Shown here: positions 1 to 9,167 of the stretch, piece after piece
Numbering within the stretch: the first letter of the stretch is position 1
Layout: each line of letters starts with the position of its first letter
NCBI GenBank assembly: GCA_012960305.1
Contig: DUBM01000011.1
Coordinates: forward strand, 558,001 to 622,000
From: Gammaproteobacteria bacterium
GTDB lineage: Bacteria; Pseudomonadota; Gammaproteobacteria; Pseudomonadales; Pseudohongiellaceae
Length of the DNA: 64,000 bases
Direction of reading: 5' to 3'
Program-made: the position numbers and the translations under genes
The notes under the pieces: model-generated
The model's database searches: none
What the model saw: only the letters and a program-made list of their open reading frames with translations
Told to the model about the DNA's origin: nothing

Positions 1-1084
1 CTGACCCAAGATAACGGCGGCCAAAAAACGAAGCCCAAATGACTTCCTGTAGAGGAAGCAGGCCACCCCAACCTATGCCCATTATCAAAAAACTGCCAAA
101 AATCAAATAATCAATCTGTCGAGATACGCTGAAAACAATTGCCATAACGGCAAAGCCAGTGATGGCGGCACCTAATCCAGCGAGCTTCTTCGGACTGTAT
201 TGGTCAATGAGCATCCCCCAAAAAGGTTTACTCAAAAAAGCTGGAATTGATGCAACAGAAATCATTGACGACGCAACCAATCTTGAATAGCCAGCATCTG
301 ACATCAGCGGAATCGTTTGTACCAACATGGTTGTTATTGAAATCTGAAACAGACCAAAAGCAAGAACTAAGAAATAGAATGCTGAGGTGCGCATAGCCTC
401 TGCGCGAGTCATTGATCTATCGAAATCTACTTGCGCAGCAACGCCGCCGCCGGAAGCGATATCTTCCGCAGTTTTACCATCAGGGTACATTGAATAGTCT
501 TCTGGGCTGCGTCTTATCAGTATCGCCATGGGTAAAGTGAAACCCGCTGCTCCAATACCGAGCATTTCCCAGGAACTTCGCCACCCATACACGTCCACCA
601 TCCAGGTTGCTATTGGCGGAAGAATGACACCGGCTAAGGAGATACCCATACCAGCAACAGCAACAGTTCGGCCTCGCTTTTCTACAAACCACTTCCCCAG
701 AGTTACATTGATCACTAAGTTACCAATCATGGCCGCGCCCATTGTCAGTATAAAACCATTAAGAACAAGCCATTGGGTAAGAGTATTGATACTTCCTAAA
801 CTATAAATTGCAGTGGATAGGATCAGCGACCCAAGGATAATGAAGGGGCGACCGCCATAGCGGTCGATATAGGATCCAATGATAAAGCCGGTACTGGCCA
901 TGACAATCTGACCTATTGATCTTGATGCCGAAAATTCAGCACGGCTCCAGCCAAACTCCTCTGTCATAGGGATCATAAAAGAACCAACTACGTAGTTGGC
1001 CATACCAACAGCTACAAATTGAGTAACAAATCCTGCTACAACAATCCAGTAGCCGTAGTAAATACGGTTCTCTGAATGAGTCAA
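1..1084 (-). CDS. MFS transporter, 3' end beyond the window
   Basis: This is an inner-membrane major facilitator superfamily permease; the substrate cannot be told from sequence. Reading the minus strand from a TTG at 1084 gives about 361 codons without a stop up to the window edge, so the C-terminus is missing. The protein is a run of hydrophobic helices with the loop 2-3 MFS signature GSYIDRYGGRP at about residues 70-80 and a long cytoplasmic loop (KTAEDIASGGGVAAQ) near the middle. An in-frame TAG lies six codons before the TTG, and AGGA sits seven bases upstream, so TTG is the best start. The general look is that of OFA/monocarboxylate-type permeases, but that is only a guess. Confidence 0.85.
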   Translation of the reverse strand, partial: MTHSENRIYYGYWIVVAGFVTQFVAVGMANYVVGSFMIPMTEEFGWSRAEFSASRSIGQIVMASTGFIIGSYIDRYGGRPFIILGSLILSTAIYSLGSINTLTQWLVLNGFILTMGAAMIGNLVINVTLGKWFVEKRGRTVAVAGMGISLAGVILPPIATWMVDVYGWRSSWEMLGIGAAGFTLPMAILIRRSPEDYSMYPDGKTAEDIASGGGVAAQVDFDRSMTRAEAMRTSAFYFLVLAFGLFQISITTMLVQTIPLMSDAGYSRLVASSMISVASIPAFLSKPFWGMLIDQYSPKKLAGLGAAITGFAVMAIVFSVSRQIDYLIFGSFLIMGIGWGGLLPLQEVIWASFFGRRYLGS

Positions 1085-1397
1085 TGGAAAATCCTAAAAA
1101 ATGAGTGAGCGAATTTTAGTCGATCAGCTTCCGATAGTATAGATTCAACATTAATGCTCCCCCAAAGCAACGCTAATAGTAAGATACCTGCCCCCCCATA
1201 TTTTAACTACATAGGCAATCTGAATATCAGGCTCAAGTAGATCAAGTGATTTTAAGAAATTGGCCCAGTCATGCCTCGCCGGATTACCTGTGTTAGCTCC
1301 CGTACCCAATAATAGCAGACGCATCGGCGACCTAGCTGCCACATATAGCTAGTTTTGCCTTCCCTATTAAATAGAACAATATTCTAATCTGAAGAGA
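1085..1397. other. Intergenic region with a possible gene remnant
   Basis: About 310 bases lie between the MFS gene and pdxJ. On the minus strand an open frame from ATG at 1324 begins MRLLLLGTGANTGNP and runs to 1151. It resembles the start of a nucleotide-binding fold but stops after about 58 residues. A run of seven C (1191-1197) falls inside it, and changing frame there gives a hydrophobic stretch (GGAGILLLALLWGS). This could be a decayed gene, but I do not recognise the family and chance is possible. Confidence 0.25.
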
Positions 1398-2126
1398 TTA
1401 GGTGCTTGTGATTTCCAAGTATTTAGCTATAACGGATTCAACACCTTGTTGAATCGACTCCACTACCAAAGCATGGCCTATGGACACTTCGAGAATATTA
1501 GGAATCTGCAGAAATTTGGCTAAGTTCTTAAGGTCTAGGTCGTGCCCAGCATTGATACCGATCCCTAAGGTTGTTGCCATCTCTGCTGTGTCTCTATACG
1601 TCTGAAATACTGAGTCAGCGGACGCTGAACCGAAGCTGCTGGCAAATTCTTCTGTATAGAGCTCAATACGATCGGCACCAACGGCCTGAACTCTTTTAAG
1701 TTCGGAGGGAACTGGATCTAGGAACAAACAGCTTCGAATTCGGTTACGCCTTAATTTTGCTAATGTTTCAAACAAAAACTGCTGGTTCTCGCCAATATTC
1801 CATCCATGGTCTGAGGTTAACTGGCCGGGCAAATCTGGAACTAAAGTGCACTGATCTGGACAAATTTCCAATACAAGTTTAATAAAATCATCTGAAGGGT
1901 ATCCTTCAATATTAAATTCGATGTCGCTCTTATCCTTAAGGAGATCACTTAAAGCATATACATCAGCACGGGTAATATGACGCTCATCGGGCCGAGGATG
2001 AACAGTAATACCTCTCACTCCATTAGCAATTATTTGCTCGGTAAATTTCACGATATTGGGAAAATCACGGCCTCTAGAATTGCGAAGTAGGGCAATCTTG
2101 TTAATGTTAACACTTAATATTGTCAT
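1398..2126 (-). CDS. pdxJ: Pyridoxine 5'-phosphate synthase PdxJ
   Basis: PdxJ condenses 3-amino-2-oxopropyl phosphate (made through PdxA) with deoxyxylulose 5-phosphate to form pyridoxine phosphate in the cytosol. The 242-residue protein has the normal family length. It shows the N-terminal SVNINKIALLRNSRG block, the active-site segment HPRPDERHI (residues 43-51, with His43, Arg45 and His50), FNIEG in the middle, RIELYTE, and GINAGHDL followed by EVSIGHALV near the C-terminus. The NINKI and HPRPDERHI wording is the variant I know from Bacteroidetes and Xanthomonas rather than the NIDHVATLRNARGT form of E. coli and Pseudomonas. The gene is not next to recO or acpS as it is in E. coli. Its partner gene pdxA is near the other end of the window. 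Confidence 0.95.
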   Translation of the reverse strand: MTILSVNINKIALLRNSRGRDFPNIVKFTEQIIANGVRGITVHPRPDERHITRADVYALSDLLKDKSDIEFNIEGYPSDDFIKLVLEICPDQCTLVPDLPGQLTSDHGWNIGENQQFLFETLAKLRRNRIRSCLFLDPVPSELKRVQAVGADRIELYTEEFASSFGSASADSVFQTYRDTAEMATTLGIGINAGHDLDLKNLAKFLQIPNILEVSIGHALVVESIQQGVESVIAKYLEITST

Positions 2127-2171
2127 GGTTATAACTCAATCTCCGGAAGAAAATATAAACTTAATTAAATA

Positions 2172-2945
2172 TTAAGATAGAAAACTCATGGCGATTTTAT
2201 TAAATACCTGAGGCTTCTCAGCATGCAACCAATGCCCACCCTCCATAATAATTTTAGAGGTAGCCTTTGGGAAAAATTTCAATATCTGTTGTTCGTGCTC
2301 AGTCTTTATATAGTTAGACAAGGCACCTTTTATAAATAAAACTGGCTTTCTAAATACCTTGTTACCGCTGGGTTCTGCTCTGAGATTGTCATACTCTTTC
2401 TTTATGGCCGGTAAATTTAGGCGCCATCGATATCTACCTGATTTCTCTCGCACTAAATTTGTGAGCACAAACTGTCGAGTGGACTCATCATGAATAAAGT
2501 TTCGCAAGTAATCCTGGGCTTCAGTACGACTATTAATTTTCTCTAAATCAAGTGATTCCATACCCGCAATCGCCCTCATGTGAACATCAGCAGAGTCCTC
2601 ATAGGCGACCGGGGCTATATCCACCACGATCATTTTTCTGACAAGTTGCGGGTAGCTCAAACTAAGCTCCATCGCGACCTTACCACCCATGGAGTGGCCA
2701 ATGATGGAACATGACTCAATATCTAAACGTTGAAGCAGCTCTTGAATATCTTCAGCCATAATTTGATAGTTCATTATTTCTGCGTGAGGAGAGCCGCCGT
2801 GGTTACGCAGATCTACACCGGTCACAGCAAATCGTACCGCCAGTTCTTTCGCATGCCACCCCCAATTGCTGTGACTGCCGAAGAGACCATGAAGGATGAG
2901 TACCGGCTCACCTGAAGTTGAATATTGGCAATAATTTAGCTGCAT
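2172..2945 (-). CDS. ybfF: Alpha/beta hydrolase, YbfF-like esterase
   Basis: A cytosolic serine hydrolase of the alpha/beta fold, 257 residues, close in wording to E. coli YbfF, an acyl-CoA/malonyl-CoA-active esterase. Visible features are the oxyanion loop LILHGLFGSHSNWG (from about residue 16), DLRNHGGSPH, the nucleophile elbow GHSMGGK (Ser85), and GGHWLHAEKP near the C-terminus supplying the catalytic histidine. An acid after the sixth strand is expected but I cannot assign it with certainty. The stop lies 45 bases upstream of the pdxJ start and the start is six bases after the stop of bcp, so bcp, this gene and pdxJ probably share a transcript. The true substrate is unknown. Confidence 0.85.
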   Translation of the reverse strand: MQLNYCQYSTSGEPVLILHGLFGSHSNWGWHAKELAVRFAVTGVDLRNHGGSPHAEIMNYQIMAEDIQELLQRLDIESCSIIGHSMGGKVAMELSLSYPQLVRKMIVVDIAPVAYEDSADVHMRAIAGMESLDLEKINSRTEAQDYLRNFIHDESTRQFVLTNLVREKSGRYRWRLNLPAIKKEYDNLRAEPSGNKVFRKPVLFIKGALSNYIKTEHEQQILKFFPKATSKIIMEGGHWLHAEKPQVFNKIAMSFLS

Positions 2946-2951
2946 AGTGGA

Positions 2952-3425
2952 TTAAGGGAGAGCGTTTAAGAGCTCCAGGACATCATCATGATGAGATTTT
3001 GTCTTAATTTTGTCCATAATGTGGACAAGACGTCCCCGCTTATCGATTATGAAGCTTGTGCGGATAATACCTATGTACTCGCGGCCCATGAATTTCTTCA
3101 TCCCCCACACAGCATATTTGTCAGCAACCGAATGATCTTCATCTGCAAGAAGCGAGAAATTCAGGTCTTCTTTCTCTTCAAATTTAGCCAACCTCTTAAC
3201 CGGATCTGGGCTTATTCCAAGAGCGACAGCGTCTAGCTTAGCTAACTGATTTTTGCTGTCTCGCAGGCCACAAGCCTGCACTGTGCAACCAGGAGTCATC
3301 GCTTTTGGATAAAAATAGAGGACGACATTTTTTTTGCCTTTATAATCACTTAATTTAGTTTGCATTCCATGCTGATCCAACAAAGTAAATGATGGCGCTA
3401 AATTTCCTAGCTTAATAGATGCCAT
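2952..3425 (-). CDS. bcp: Thioredoxin-dependent thiol peroxidase Bcp (PrxQ type)
   Basis: A cytosolic peroxiredoxin that reduces hydrogen and organic peroxides using thioredoxin. The 157-residue length is normal for Bcp. The peroxidatic cysteine is Cys47 in YPKAMTPGCTVQACGLRD and the resolving cysteine is Cys52, the five-residue spacing of atypical 2-Cys PrxQ proteins. The motif is usually YPKDMTPGCT, so the Asp-to-Ala change at residue 42 is a small deviation. The gene is transcribed away from cobB, with about 90 bases between the two start codons, and leads a minus-strand group with the esterase and pdxJ. Confidence 0.95.
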   Translation of the reverse strand: MASIKLGNLAPSFTLLDQHGMQTKLSDYKGKKNVVLYFYPKAMTPGCTVQACGLRDSKNQLAKLDAVALGISPDPVKRLAKFEEKEDLNFSLLADEDHSVADKYAVWGMKKFMGREYIGIIRTSFIIDKRGRLVHIMDKIKTKSHHDDVLELLNALP

Positions 3426-3515
3426 ATTCTAAGTGCCTGCAATTCGTTTAAAATTACCTATTATACCTAAGTAGGATGACCCAAGCGCAGTCTTTCCCAT
3501 GTTATAATTTATTTA

Positions 3516-4229
3516 ATGAACTCAATTCCACAATCCGTTGTTGCGCTAACTGGAGCTGGCATATCTGCTGAATCAGGCATCAGCACATTTCGTGCTGCCG
3601 ATGGGCTTTGGGAAAATCATCCCGTCGTCGAGGTCGCCACCCCGGAAGGCTTTGATTGTAATCCACCACTAGTTTATGAATTCTACAATCAACGTCGGCG
3701 TCAACTATTGTCCGATGAGATCAAACCCAATCCAGCGCATACCGCCCTCGCGAAATTTGAACACGAATTTAACGGTTCTTTTTTGTTAGTGACGCAAAAT
3801 GTTGACAATTTACACGAGCGCGCAGGAAGTCAAAATCTACTTCATATGCATGGCGAATTGCTAAAGATGCGTTGCCTTAATTCGGAGATGGTCTACGATC
3901 TGCGACAAGACTTAAATTTGGACTCAGAGTGCAAATGCTGTCGATCTCCGGGAAACCTGCGACCCCATATTGTTTGGTTTGGAGAAATGCCCTTCCATAT
4001 GAATGAGATTAACACTGCCCTCGAAGCCTGTGACATTTTCATTGCTATCGGCACTTCTGGAAATGTGTACCCCGCTTCAGGCTTTTATCAGAAAGCTAGA
4101 ATTCGCAAAGCCACCACCGTAGAACTTAATTTAGAAGCAACAGATTCTTCTTTCGATGAGCATATATACGGGCCCGCCTCTAAAGTCGTTCCCGCCTATT
4201 TCGAACAGCTGCTTCGACCCTCAAGCTAG
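3516..4229 (+). CDS. cobB: NAD-dependent deacylase, CobB sirtuin
   Basis: A sirtuin that removes acetyl and succinyl groups from lysines using NAD. The 237-residue protein has the NAD loop [14 protein letters not shown] (residues 13-26), TQNVDNLH (93-100) and the catalytic His112 in HMHGE. Tyr57 and Arg60 form the YxxR pair that marks class III sirtuins able to desuccinylate. The zinc region has one cysteine at 120 and a CKCC cluster at 139-142, the same irregular pattern as E. coli CobB rather than two clean CxxC pairs. It lacks the N-terminal extension of the long E. coli form. The 3' end overlaps the converging DUF255 gene by nine bases, leaving no room for a terminator. Confidence 0.95.
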   Translation: MNSIPQSVVALTGAGISAESGISTFRAADGLWENHPVVEVATPEGFDCNPPLVYEFYNQRRRQLLSDEIKPNPAHTALAKFEHEFNGSFLLVTQNVDNLHERAGSQNLLHMHGELLKMRCLNSEMVYDLRQDLNLDSECKCCRSPGNLRPHIVWFGEMPFHMNEINTALEACDIFIAIGTSGNVYPASGFYQKARIRKATTVELNLEATDSSFDEHIYGPASKVVPAYFEQLLRPSS

Positions 4230-6671
4230 GAACTCAAGTGTCTCTGGTAATAGACAGCTTTGGTCATTACAAAGTTGCAAGGTAACTTCGATCTTCGGGC
4301 TAAAGCTGAGTGGGTTTGCTGGATGGTCAGAACGGATCAAATTCACTGTCACGCTCTTATGATCCTCATAGATTGGAATTTTTTTCCCAGCAAAATCAAG
4401 CTCAGCATCAAATTCGGGGTAGCTGCAATCTTGAAGCTCCCAATGTAACTCGTCTGTCTGCAAAAAAACTTGCAATGGGATGTTACCGTCCTCCCAAACC
4501 GGCTCAGCGACCGATAAATCAATGGCAGATGAATTAGCGAAAGGAGCCGTCACATGCCAGCCTGCTTGCAGTACAATCTCTATCTCGAAGGACATTTGAC
4601 CTGCTATAGTTCGTTGTCTATTGCACAGGGCCACTCGGGCTCTACCACCACCCGCATATTGCACGCTATTTAGTGGATTAGCTCCCTTGGTTGCCAGCAC
4701 TCTAAGCAGGCTTGCGTGGCTCATTGAGTTTTCATTAATATGAGCGGTCAAAGCCGCTGCGCAGCGATCGGCGTAAGCAAGATAGTTAAAACTATTGGTT
4801 TTATTAGCCTCAGCATTTATCTCTCCGCACATAGCAACTTCTGCATCTCTATCAAGAACAACAGAACATTCTAATAATGCTTCACGACGAGAAAGCATAT
4901 ACAAACATTCTAGAGCTGTTGCTACTGGCGATAAAATAGCTCCATCACTGGCATTTCTTGACCGCGTTAATAATGGACCAACTTGTTGCAAAGGACTTAG
5001 GTAAAAACTACCCGCTTCGTCATCCCAAAATTCTGCAAGTGCTACATTCATTGTCACTACTGCTCGAGAAAAATAATCTGTTTTTCTGGTGATATCAAAT
5101 AAAGTCAGCAATGCCTGACAGTAGTTTGCATAGTCCTCCAATTGACCAGCAATCGAGACTACTTGCTGTAAATAGATTCTTTTTAGACTATTGTCCTTCA
5201 GAACATTTTCGCGAGCTATTAGATCAACTGTTCTTTCCGCAGCTAACAACCAGTCTTTATTCACTATCACCTCGGATGCTTTAGCAAGGCTAGTGGCCAT
5301 CGCCGAAGCCCAAGCTACGATGACCTTGTCATCACGTAAAGGATGCTGTCTATGTTCTCTGGCGTGATAAATTAGATTAAGAAGCTTGTCCAAACGCTGA
5401 TAAAAATCTTCTTGCCCTTCATGTGTGATTTGATCTGCAGCTTGATCTAATAGAGATCTGTTAAGGCAGAGAATGTTCGAGCCCTCAAAATTTCCAGAAT
5501 CACTCACTCCATATACAGAAGTAAAAAAGTCGTACTCACTTTCAGACATGAGATCCAGTAACTCAGCTGGTTTCCAGACGAAAAATGTTCCCTCCTCACC
5601 TTCACTATCCGCATCGGTTGCAGAATAAAACCCACCTTCAGGGAGCTGCATATCTCGCAACACGTAATTCAATGTGTTACGGCAAATCCTTTCGAAAAAA
5701 GGATTACCTGACAGTTGAAAAGCCTGTAGGTAGGTCAGGCTTAATTGAGACTGGTTGTACATCATCTTTTCGAAATGAGGTACTAACCAATGTGAGTCCA
5801 CACTATAGCGATGAAAACCACCAGCGACCTGATCATATAATCCTCCTCGCGCCATGCCTTCAAGAGCTCTATCAACAAAAGCCCAACTACTCAAAGCTCT
5901 CCGTTGAGCTACTTGATCCAGTATAAATAATAGCAATGGTTCTTGAGGGAACTTTGGCTGCCCAGCGAGACCACCATAGCTTTTGTCTTCCCTCTGAGAC
6001 AGGGCTTGCAGCATATTCTCCACAAGCCTTTCATCAAAAGGCTCCGATTCTTTTCGGTCATTCAATATACGATTAATCGCTTCGGTTATGCTTACAGCAC
6101 TGCTCTCTATCTCTTGGTATTTTGCACTCCAAGAACCAGCGATCTGTTCCAGTAAGTTAATGAAAGACGGAGCAGGAAAATAAGTGGCTCCAAAAAACGG
6201 CTTGCCATCTGACAGAAGAAAATTGGACATAGGCCACCCACCTTGACCCGACATGAGCTGCACCCCTGTCATATATATTTCATCAATATCAGGATATTGT
6301 TCTCTATCCATTTTAATACTTATAAAATGTTGATTAAGAACTTTTGCCACCTCGACATTGTCGAAGCTTTCTACTTCCATTACATGGCACCAGTGACAAG
6401 TAGAGTAGCCAATCGAGAGAAAGACTGGTTTTTTTTCTTTTTTTGCTGTTGCAAAGGCCTCTGAGCCCCATGGAAACCAATTTACCGGGTTATGAGCGTG
6501 TTGTAAGAGATAAGGAGAGTCTTCTAATACAAGTCGATTTATAAATACTGACTCGCCATTACTATCAATGTGCTCTGTCCGCTTATCGTAACCACCTTCT
6601 TTTTCTTGTTCTACTCTTCGCAGTCGAGATTCCAACTTATCGGATTGAAATGAATCTTGCATAGAAGTCAC
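4221..6671 (-). CDS. DUF255 (YyaL/SSP411-like) protein with C-terminal DsbD-alpha-like domain
   Basis: An 816-residue protein. Residues about 45-210 are the DUF255 thioredoxin-like domain with [15 protein letters not shown] and the redox pair STCHWCHVM (Cys92, Cys95). A long alpha/alpha-barrel-like region follows, containing [18 protein letters not shown] and [14 protein letters not shown], as in YyaL and human SPATA20. The family usually ends near 680 residues. Here about 130 more residues look like the N-terminal domain of DsbD (GWHVTAP ... [13 protein letters not shown]). No signal peptide is visible, which is odd because DsbD-alpha normally works in the periplasm. Function of the family is unsettled. 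It overlaps cobB by nine bases at the 3' end and stands alone as a transcription unit. Confidence 0.9.
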   Translation of the reverse strand: MTSMQDSFQSDKLESRLRRVEQEKEGGYDKRTEHIDSNGESVFINRLVLEDSPYLLQHAHNPVNWFPWGSEAFATAKKEKKPVFLSIGYSTCHWCHVMEVESFDNVEVAKVLNQHFISIKMDREQYPDIDEIYMTGVQLMSGQGGWPMSNFLLSDGKPFFGATYFPAPSFINLLEQIAGSWSAKYQEIESSAVSITEAINRILNDRKESEPFDERLVENMLQALSQREDKSYGGLAGQPKFPQEPLLLFILDQVAQRRALSSWAFVDRALEGMARGGLYDQVAGGFHRYSVDSHWLVPHFEKMMYNQSQLSLTYLQAFQLSGNPFFERICRNTLNYVLRDMQLPEGGFYSATDADSEGEEGTFFVWKPAELLDLMSESEYDFFTSVYGVSDSGNFEGSNILCLNRSLLDQAADQITHEGQEDFYQRLDKLLNLIYHAREHRQHPLRDDKVIVAWASAMATSLAKASEVIVNKDWLLAAERTVDLIARENVLKDNSLKRIYLQQVVSIAGQLEDYANYCQALLTLFDITRKTDYFSRAVVTMNVALAEFWDDEAGSFYLSPLQQVGPLLTRSRNASDGAILSPVATALECLYMLSRREALLECSVVLDRDAEVAMCGEINAEANKTNSFNYLAYADRCAAALTAHINENSMSHASLLRVLATKGANPLNSVQYAGGGRARVALCNRQRTIAGQMSFEIEIVLQAGWHVTAPFANSSAIDLSVAEPVWEDGNIPLQVFLQTDELHWELQDCSYPEFDAELDFAGKKIPIYEDHKSVTVNLIRSDHPANPLSFSPKIEVTLQLCNDQSCLLPETLEFLA

Positions 6672-7136
6672 CTTGCCTTAAACTCGGAAATGCATTCAAC
6701 CCTAAAGCAAAATACGGGCGCCAGCCTATCCCATATTAATTAAATTCTCAGCAAAAGTTGGTAGTTCTAATTTATGCTAGTGATAGGATAGATATTGAAT
6801 AGCATTCTTATGTGCCTTGATAAATAACCGTCCAGAAAACATCAAGGAGTCAAGGAATATTGACAGTTAAGTAAAGTCAGCAAACCGATCTATAGCAGAC
6901 AACTTTACTAGCTAAAACCTTGTACTGCTCTAGTAAGTCACTGAGATCTAGCCTCTAATCAGATTTAATTAGAATCCCGTGATTTCTAACCTATAGCCGC
7001 AGCCATATAGATAGATTTTCCCCAATTAAATCTTTCTCTTAATCTCTCGGAATGATAATTTCTCTTTTTAAGAAACTTGATTTTAAATAAATCTAACTTA
7101 ATTGCTCTAAAACCAGAATATAAGAAAGGTACGATA
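6672..7136. other. Intergenic, no gene seen
   Basis: About 465 A+T-rich bases between the divergent DUF255 gene and the broken methyltransferase. I see no open frame of note, no tRNA, no tandem repeat and no clear terminator. Promoters for both flanking genes should lie here but none can be placed with confidence. The ribosome binding site of the downstream pseudogene (AAAGG at about 7126-7130) is at the right edge. Confidence 0.4.
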
Positions 7137-7968
7137 ATGAAAGCCATTGAAATGTTAAAGATAATAGCTGTGTTTACAATTTGCAGCAGTGCTGCAACTA
7201 TCCATGCCGATCTTCATGATAAGGATGAGCTAATTACTCTAGAAAAATTAATGGTAGGCAAACATCGTAGCACCGCAAATATTGCTCGAAATGAATTTCG
7301 ACATTCAATTGAAAGTTTGGAATTCTTTGGGCTCAAACCTGATATGACTTTGATTGAAATAGGTCCATCTAGCGGTTGGTATACTGAAATACTCGCTCCT
7401 TATATGCGCGATCATGGCCATTATTATGGAGTTCATTTCTCACCTAATTCTAGAAATATCCAGCAGAGACGAAGCCTAGAAAATTTTGAGGCTAAACTAG
7501 CTACTAGCCCAGAACTCTATGGCAAGGCGATTATCCGAAACTTGCACCCCCCATGAAACTGCTATTGGGCCAGAAAAAGGAGCCGATATTGCGCTTACTT
7601 TTCGCAATGTCCACAACTGGATGGCAAGAGGGCTAGAATAGGAGTTCTTTAATGCGTTTTACGCCAATCTAAAGCCAGGCGGCATTCTTGGAGTAATTGA
7701 ACACAGAGCGCCTGCCAATTCCAGCAAAAAATATATGATTGATTCTGGATATGTCAGCGAAGCCTATGTCAAGCAACTTGCTAACTCAGCCGGGTTGAAA
7801 TTTGTTGAGTCTTCTGAAATCAATACCAACACAAAGGATACAAAAGATCACCCGGAAGGAGTTTGGACTCTGCCTCCTAATTATCGCATGGGGGATATTG
7901 ATCGAGGTAAATATGCTGCCATCGGCGAATCTGATCGAATGACATTAAAATTTATTAAGCCTTTATGA
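7137..7968 (+). pseudogene. Broken exported methyltransferase-like gene (COG4798 type)
   Basis: This is a second, damaged copy of the gene at 9168-10013. It starts at ATG 7137 after a good ribosome site and begins with a signal peptide (MLKIIAVFTICSSAATIHA). It matches the intact copy through LEFFGLKPDMTLIEIGPSSGWYTE. A frameshift occurs in the C run at 7547-7552, where the frame ends with TGA at 7554-7556. The second frame continues ALTFRNVHNWM, then meets a TAG at 7639-7641 where the intact copy has a codon inside GQEHEYF. From there the matching frame runs to TLKFIKPL and a natural stop at 7966-7968. Two independent lesions make it a pseudogene rather than a programmed frameshift. Confidence 0.85.
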
Positions 7969-8105
7969 CGAATCCATGAAATTATAGGACAACCGGCTAT
8001 ACTAGCTATAAGCTGATCCATACCCGCATTTCACTATTGTATTTATAATACAGGCTGGGCTTTAATCTACCTTATCAACGCGAATAGATAACAGAGGGAA
8101 TTTCA

Positions 8106-9134
8106 ATGAGAGCCAGAAGAATAGAAATATTATTACTTTTCTCTATTGCCAGCTTGTTTCTCCAAAAAAGTATCGCACAGCAAAATACAGTGCTGCCTGA
8201 TTATCCAAACAACTACACTATGTATGAAGATCTCGTAAGAATGCCTGATGACCGCAGTATGGGTTCAGGAAATGCCATAGACGTTGATTCTATGGGGAAT
8301 ATTTGGGTGTTCGAGCGCTGCGGAGGAAATAACGGTGCTTGCTTAGCATCAGATGTCGACCCCGTTTTAAAGTTTAGCCCTGACGGAGACATCCTCACCA
8401 GCTTTGGATCCGGCATGTTTGTCTGGCCTCATGGAATAATTATTGATGAAGACGATAATCTTTGGATTATCGACGCAGGCGTAGTGGATGGCGAGAAAGG
8501 TAATCAAATCTTTAAGTTCAATCAAGAAGGACAGCTACTTCTTGAGCTAGGACGACCCGGAATAAGAGGTGATAGCCAAGAGTTATTTAACGAGCCTTCA
8601 GATCTTTCAATAGGGCCAGACGGCACACTATATGTTGTCGATGGACACATTAGCCCAGATTCTAACCGTCGCATACTGCATTTAACTGCTGAAGGCGAAT
8701 ATATTGAAGAATGGGGTTCTCAAGGTTATGGTCCGCTGCAGTTCGAAGGGCCTCATGCAATAGCAGTGGATTCCCAAGGAAGAATGTATGTTGGAGATCG
8801 TACAAATAATCGCTTACAAATTCTATCCCCCGAGGGAGAATTACTTGCAATCTGGGCTCACTTTGGTCGCCCCAGCGGCATAAGAATCCATGACGACATG
8901 CTGTATGTCGTCGACTCCGAATCCAGGCAAGCAGAAGGTCTATACGGATACAATCCTGGGTGGCATCGTGGAATCTATGTTGGAACTCTCGATGGAACTA
9001 TCACCGATTTCATTCCAGACCCTAATTCGCATGACGGTACAAGTTTCCCAGAGGGAATTGCCGTAGATGACAATGGGGTGATTTGGGGTGCGTCAGTTGG
9101 AGATCGCAAGGTTACGAAATACGTACGAAATTAA
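8106..9134 (+). CDS. Exported NHL-repeat protein, amidating-lyase-like
   Basis: A 342-residue protein with an N-terminal signal peptide (LLLFSIASLFLQKSIAQ), so probably periplasmic. The rest is a beta-propeller of NHL repeats. Repeated units have the pattern hydrophobic-D-x-x-G-N-hydrophobic-W/Y-V followed by R-hxxF/h-s-x-x-G, for example VDSMGNIWVFER, IDEDDNLWIIDAG, IGPDGTLYVVDGH, VDSQGRMYVGDRTNNR and VDDNGVIWGASVGD. The WPHGI and GPHAIA segments recall the peptidylamidoglycolate lyase (PAL) family, but an enzymatic role is not proven and bacterial members are mostly of unknown function. It lies between two copies of an exported methyltransferase-like gene on the same strand, which suggests a shared unit. 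Confidence 0.8.
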   Translation: MRARRIEILLLFSIASLFLQKSIAQQNTVLPDYPNNYTMYEDLVRMPDDRSMGSGNAIDVDSMGNIWVFERCGGNNGACLASDVDPVLKFSPDGDILTSFGSGMFVWPHGIIIDEDDNLWIIDAGVVDGEKGNQIFKFNQEGQLLLELGRPGIRGDSQELFNEPSDLSIGPDGTLYVVDGHISPDSNRRILHLTAEGEYIEEWGSQGYGPLQFEGPHAIAVDSQGRMYVGDRTNNRLQILSPEGELLAIWAHFGRPSGIRIHDDMLYVVDSESRQAEGLYGYNPGWHRGIYVGTLDGTITDFIPDPNSHDGTSFPEGIAVDDNGVIWGASVGDRKVTKYVRN

Positions 9135-9167
9135 TCTGTCAACGATTGCATCACTCTGGGTGAGGAT

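Noticed and set aside
528-806. Plus-strand open frame of 92 codons
   Set aside because: It is antisense to the MFS permease gene, whose minus-strand frame is continuous and has family motifs; the plus frame has none.
7547-7735. Programmed frameshift in the first methyltransferase-like gene
   Set aside because: A second, independent nonsense codon lies downstream in the restored frame, and the intact paralogue needs no frameshift.
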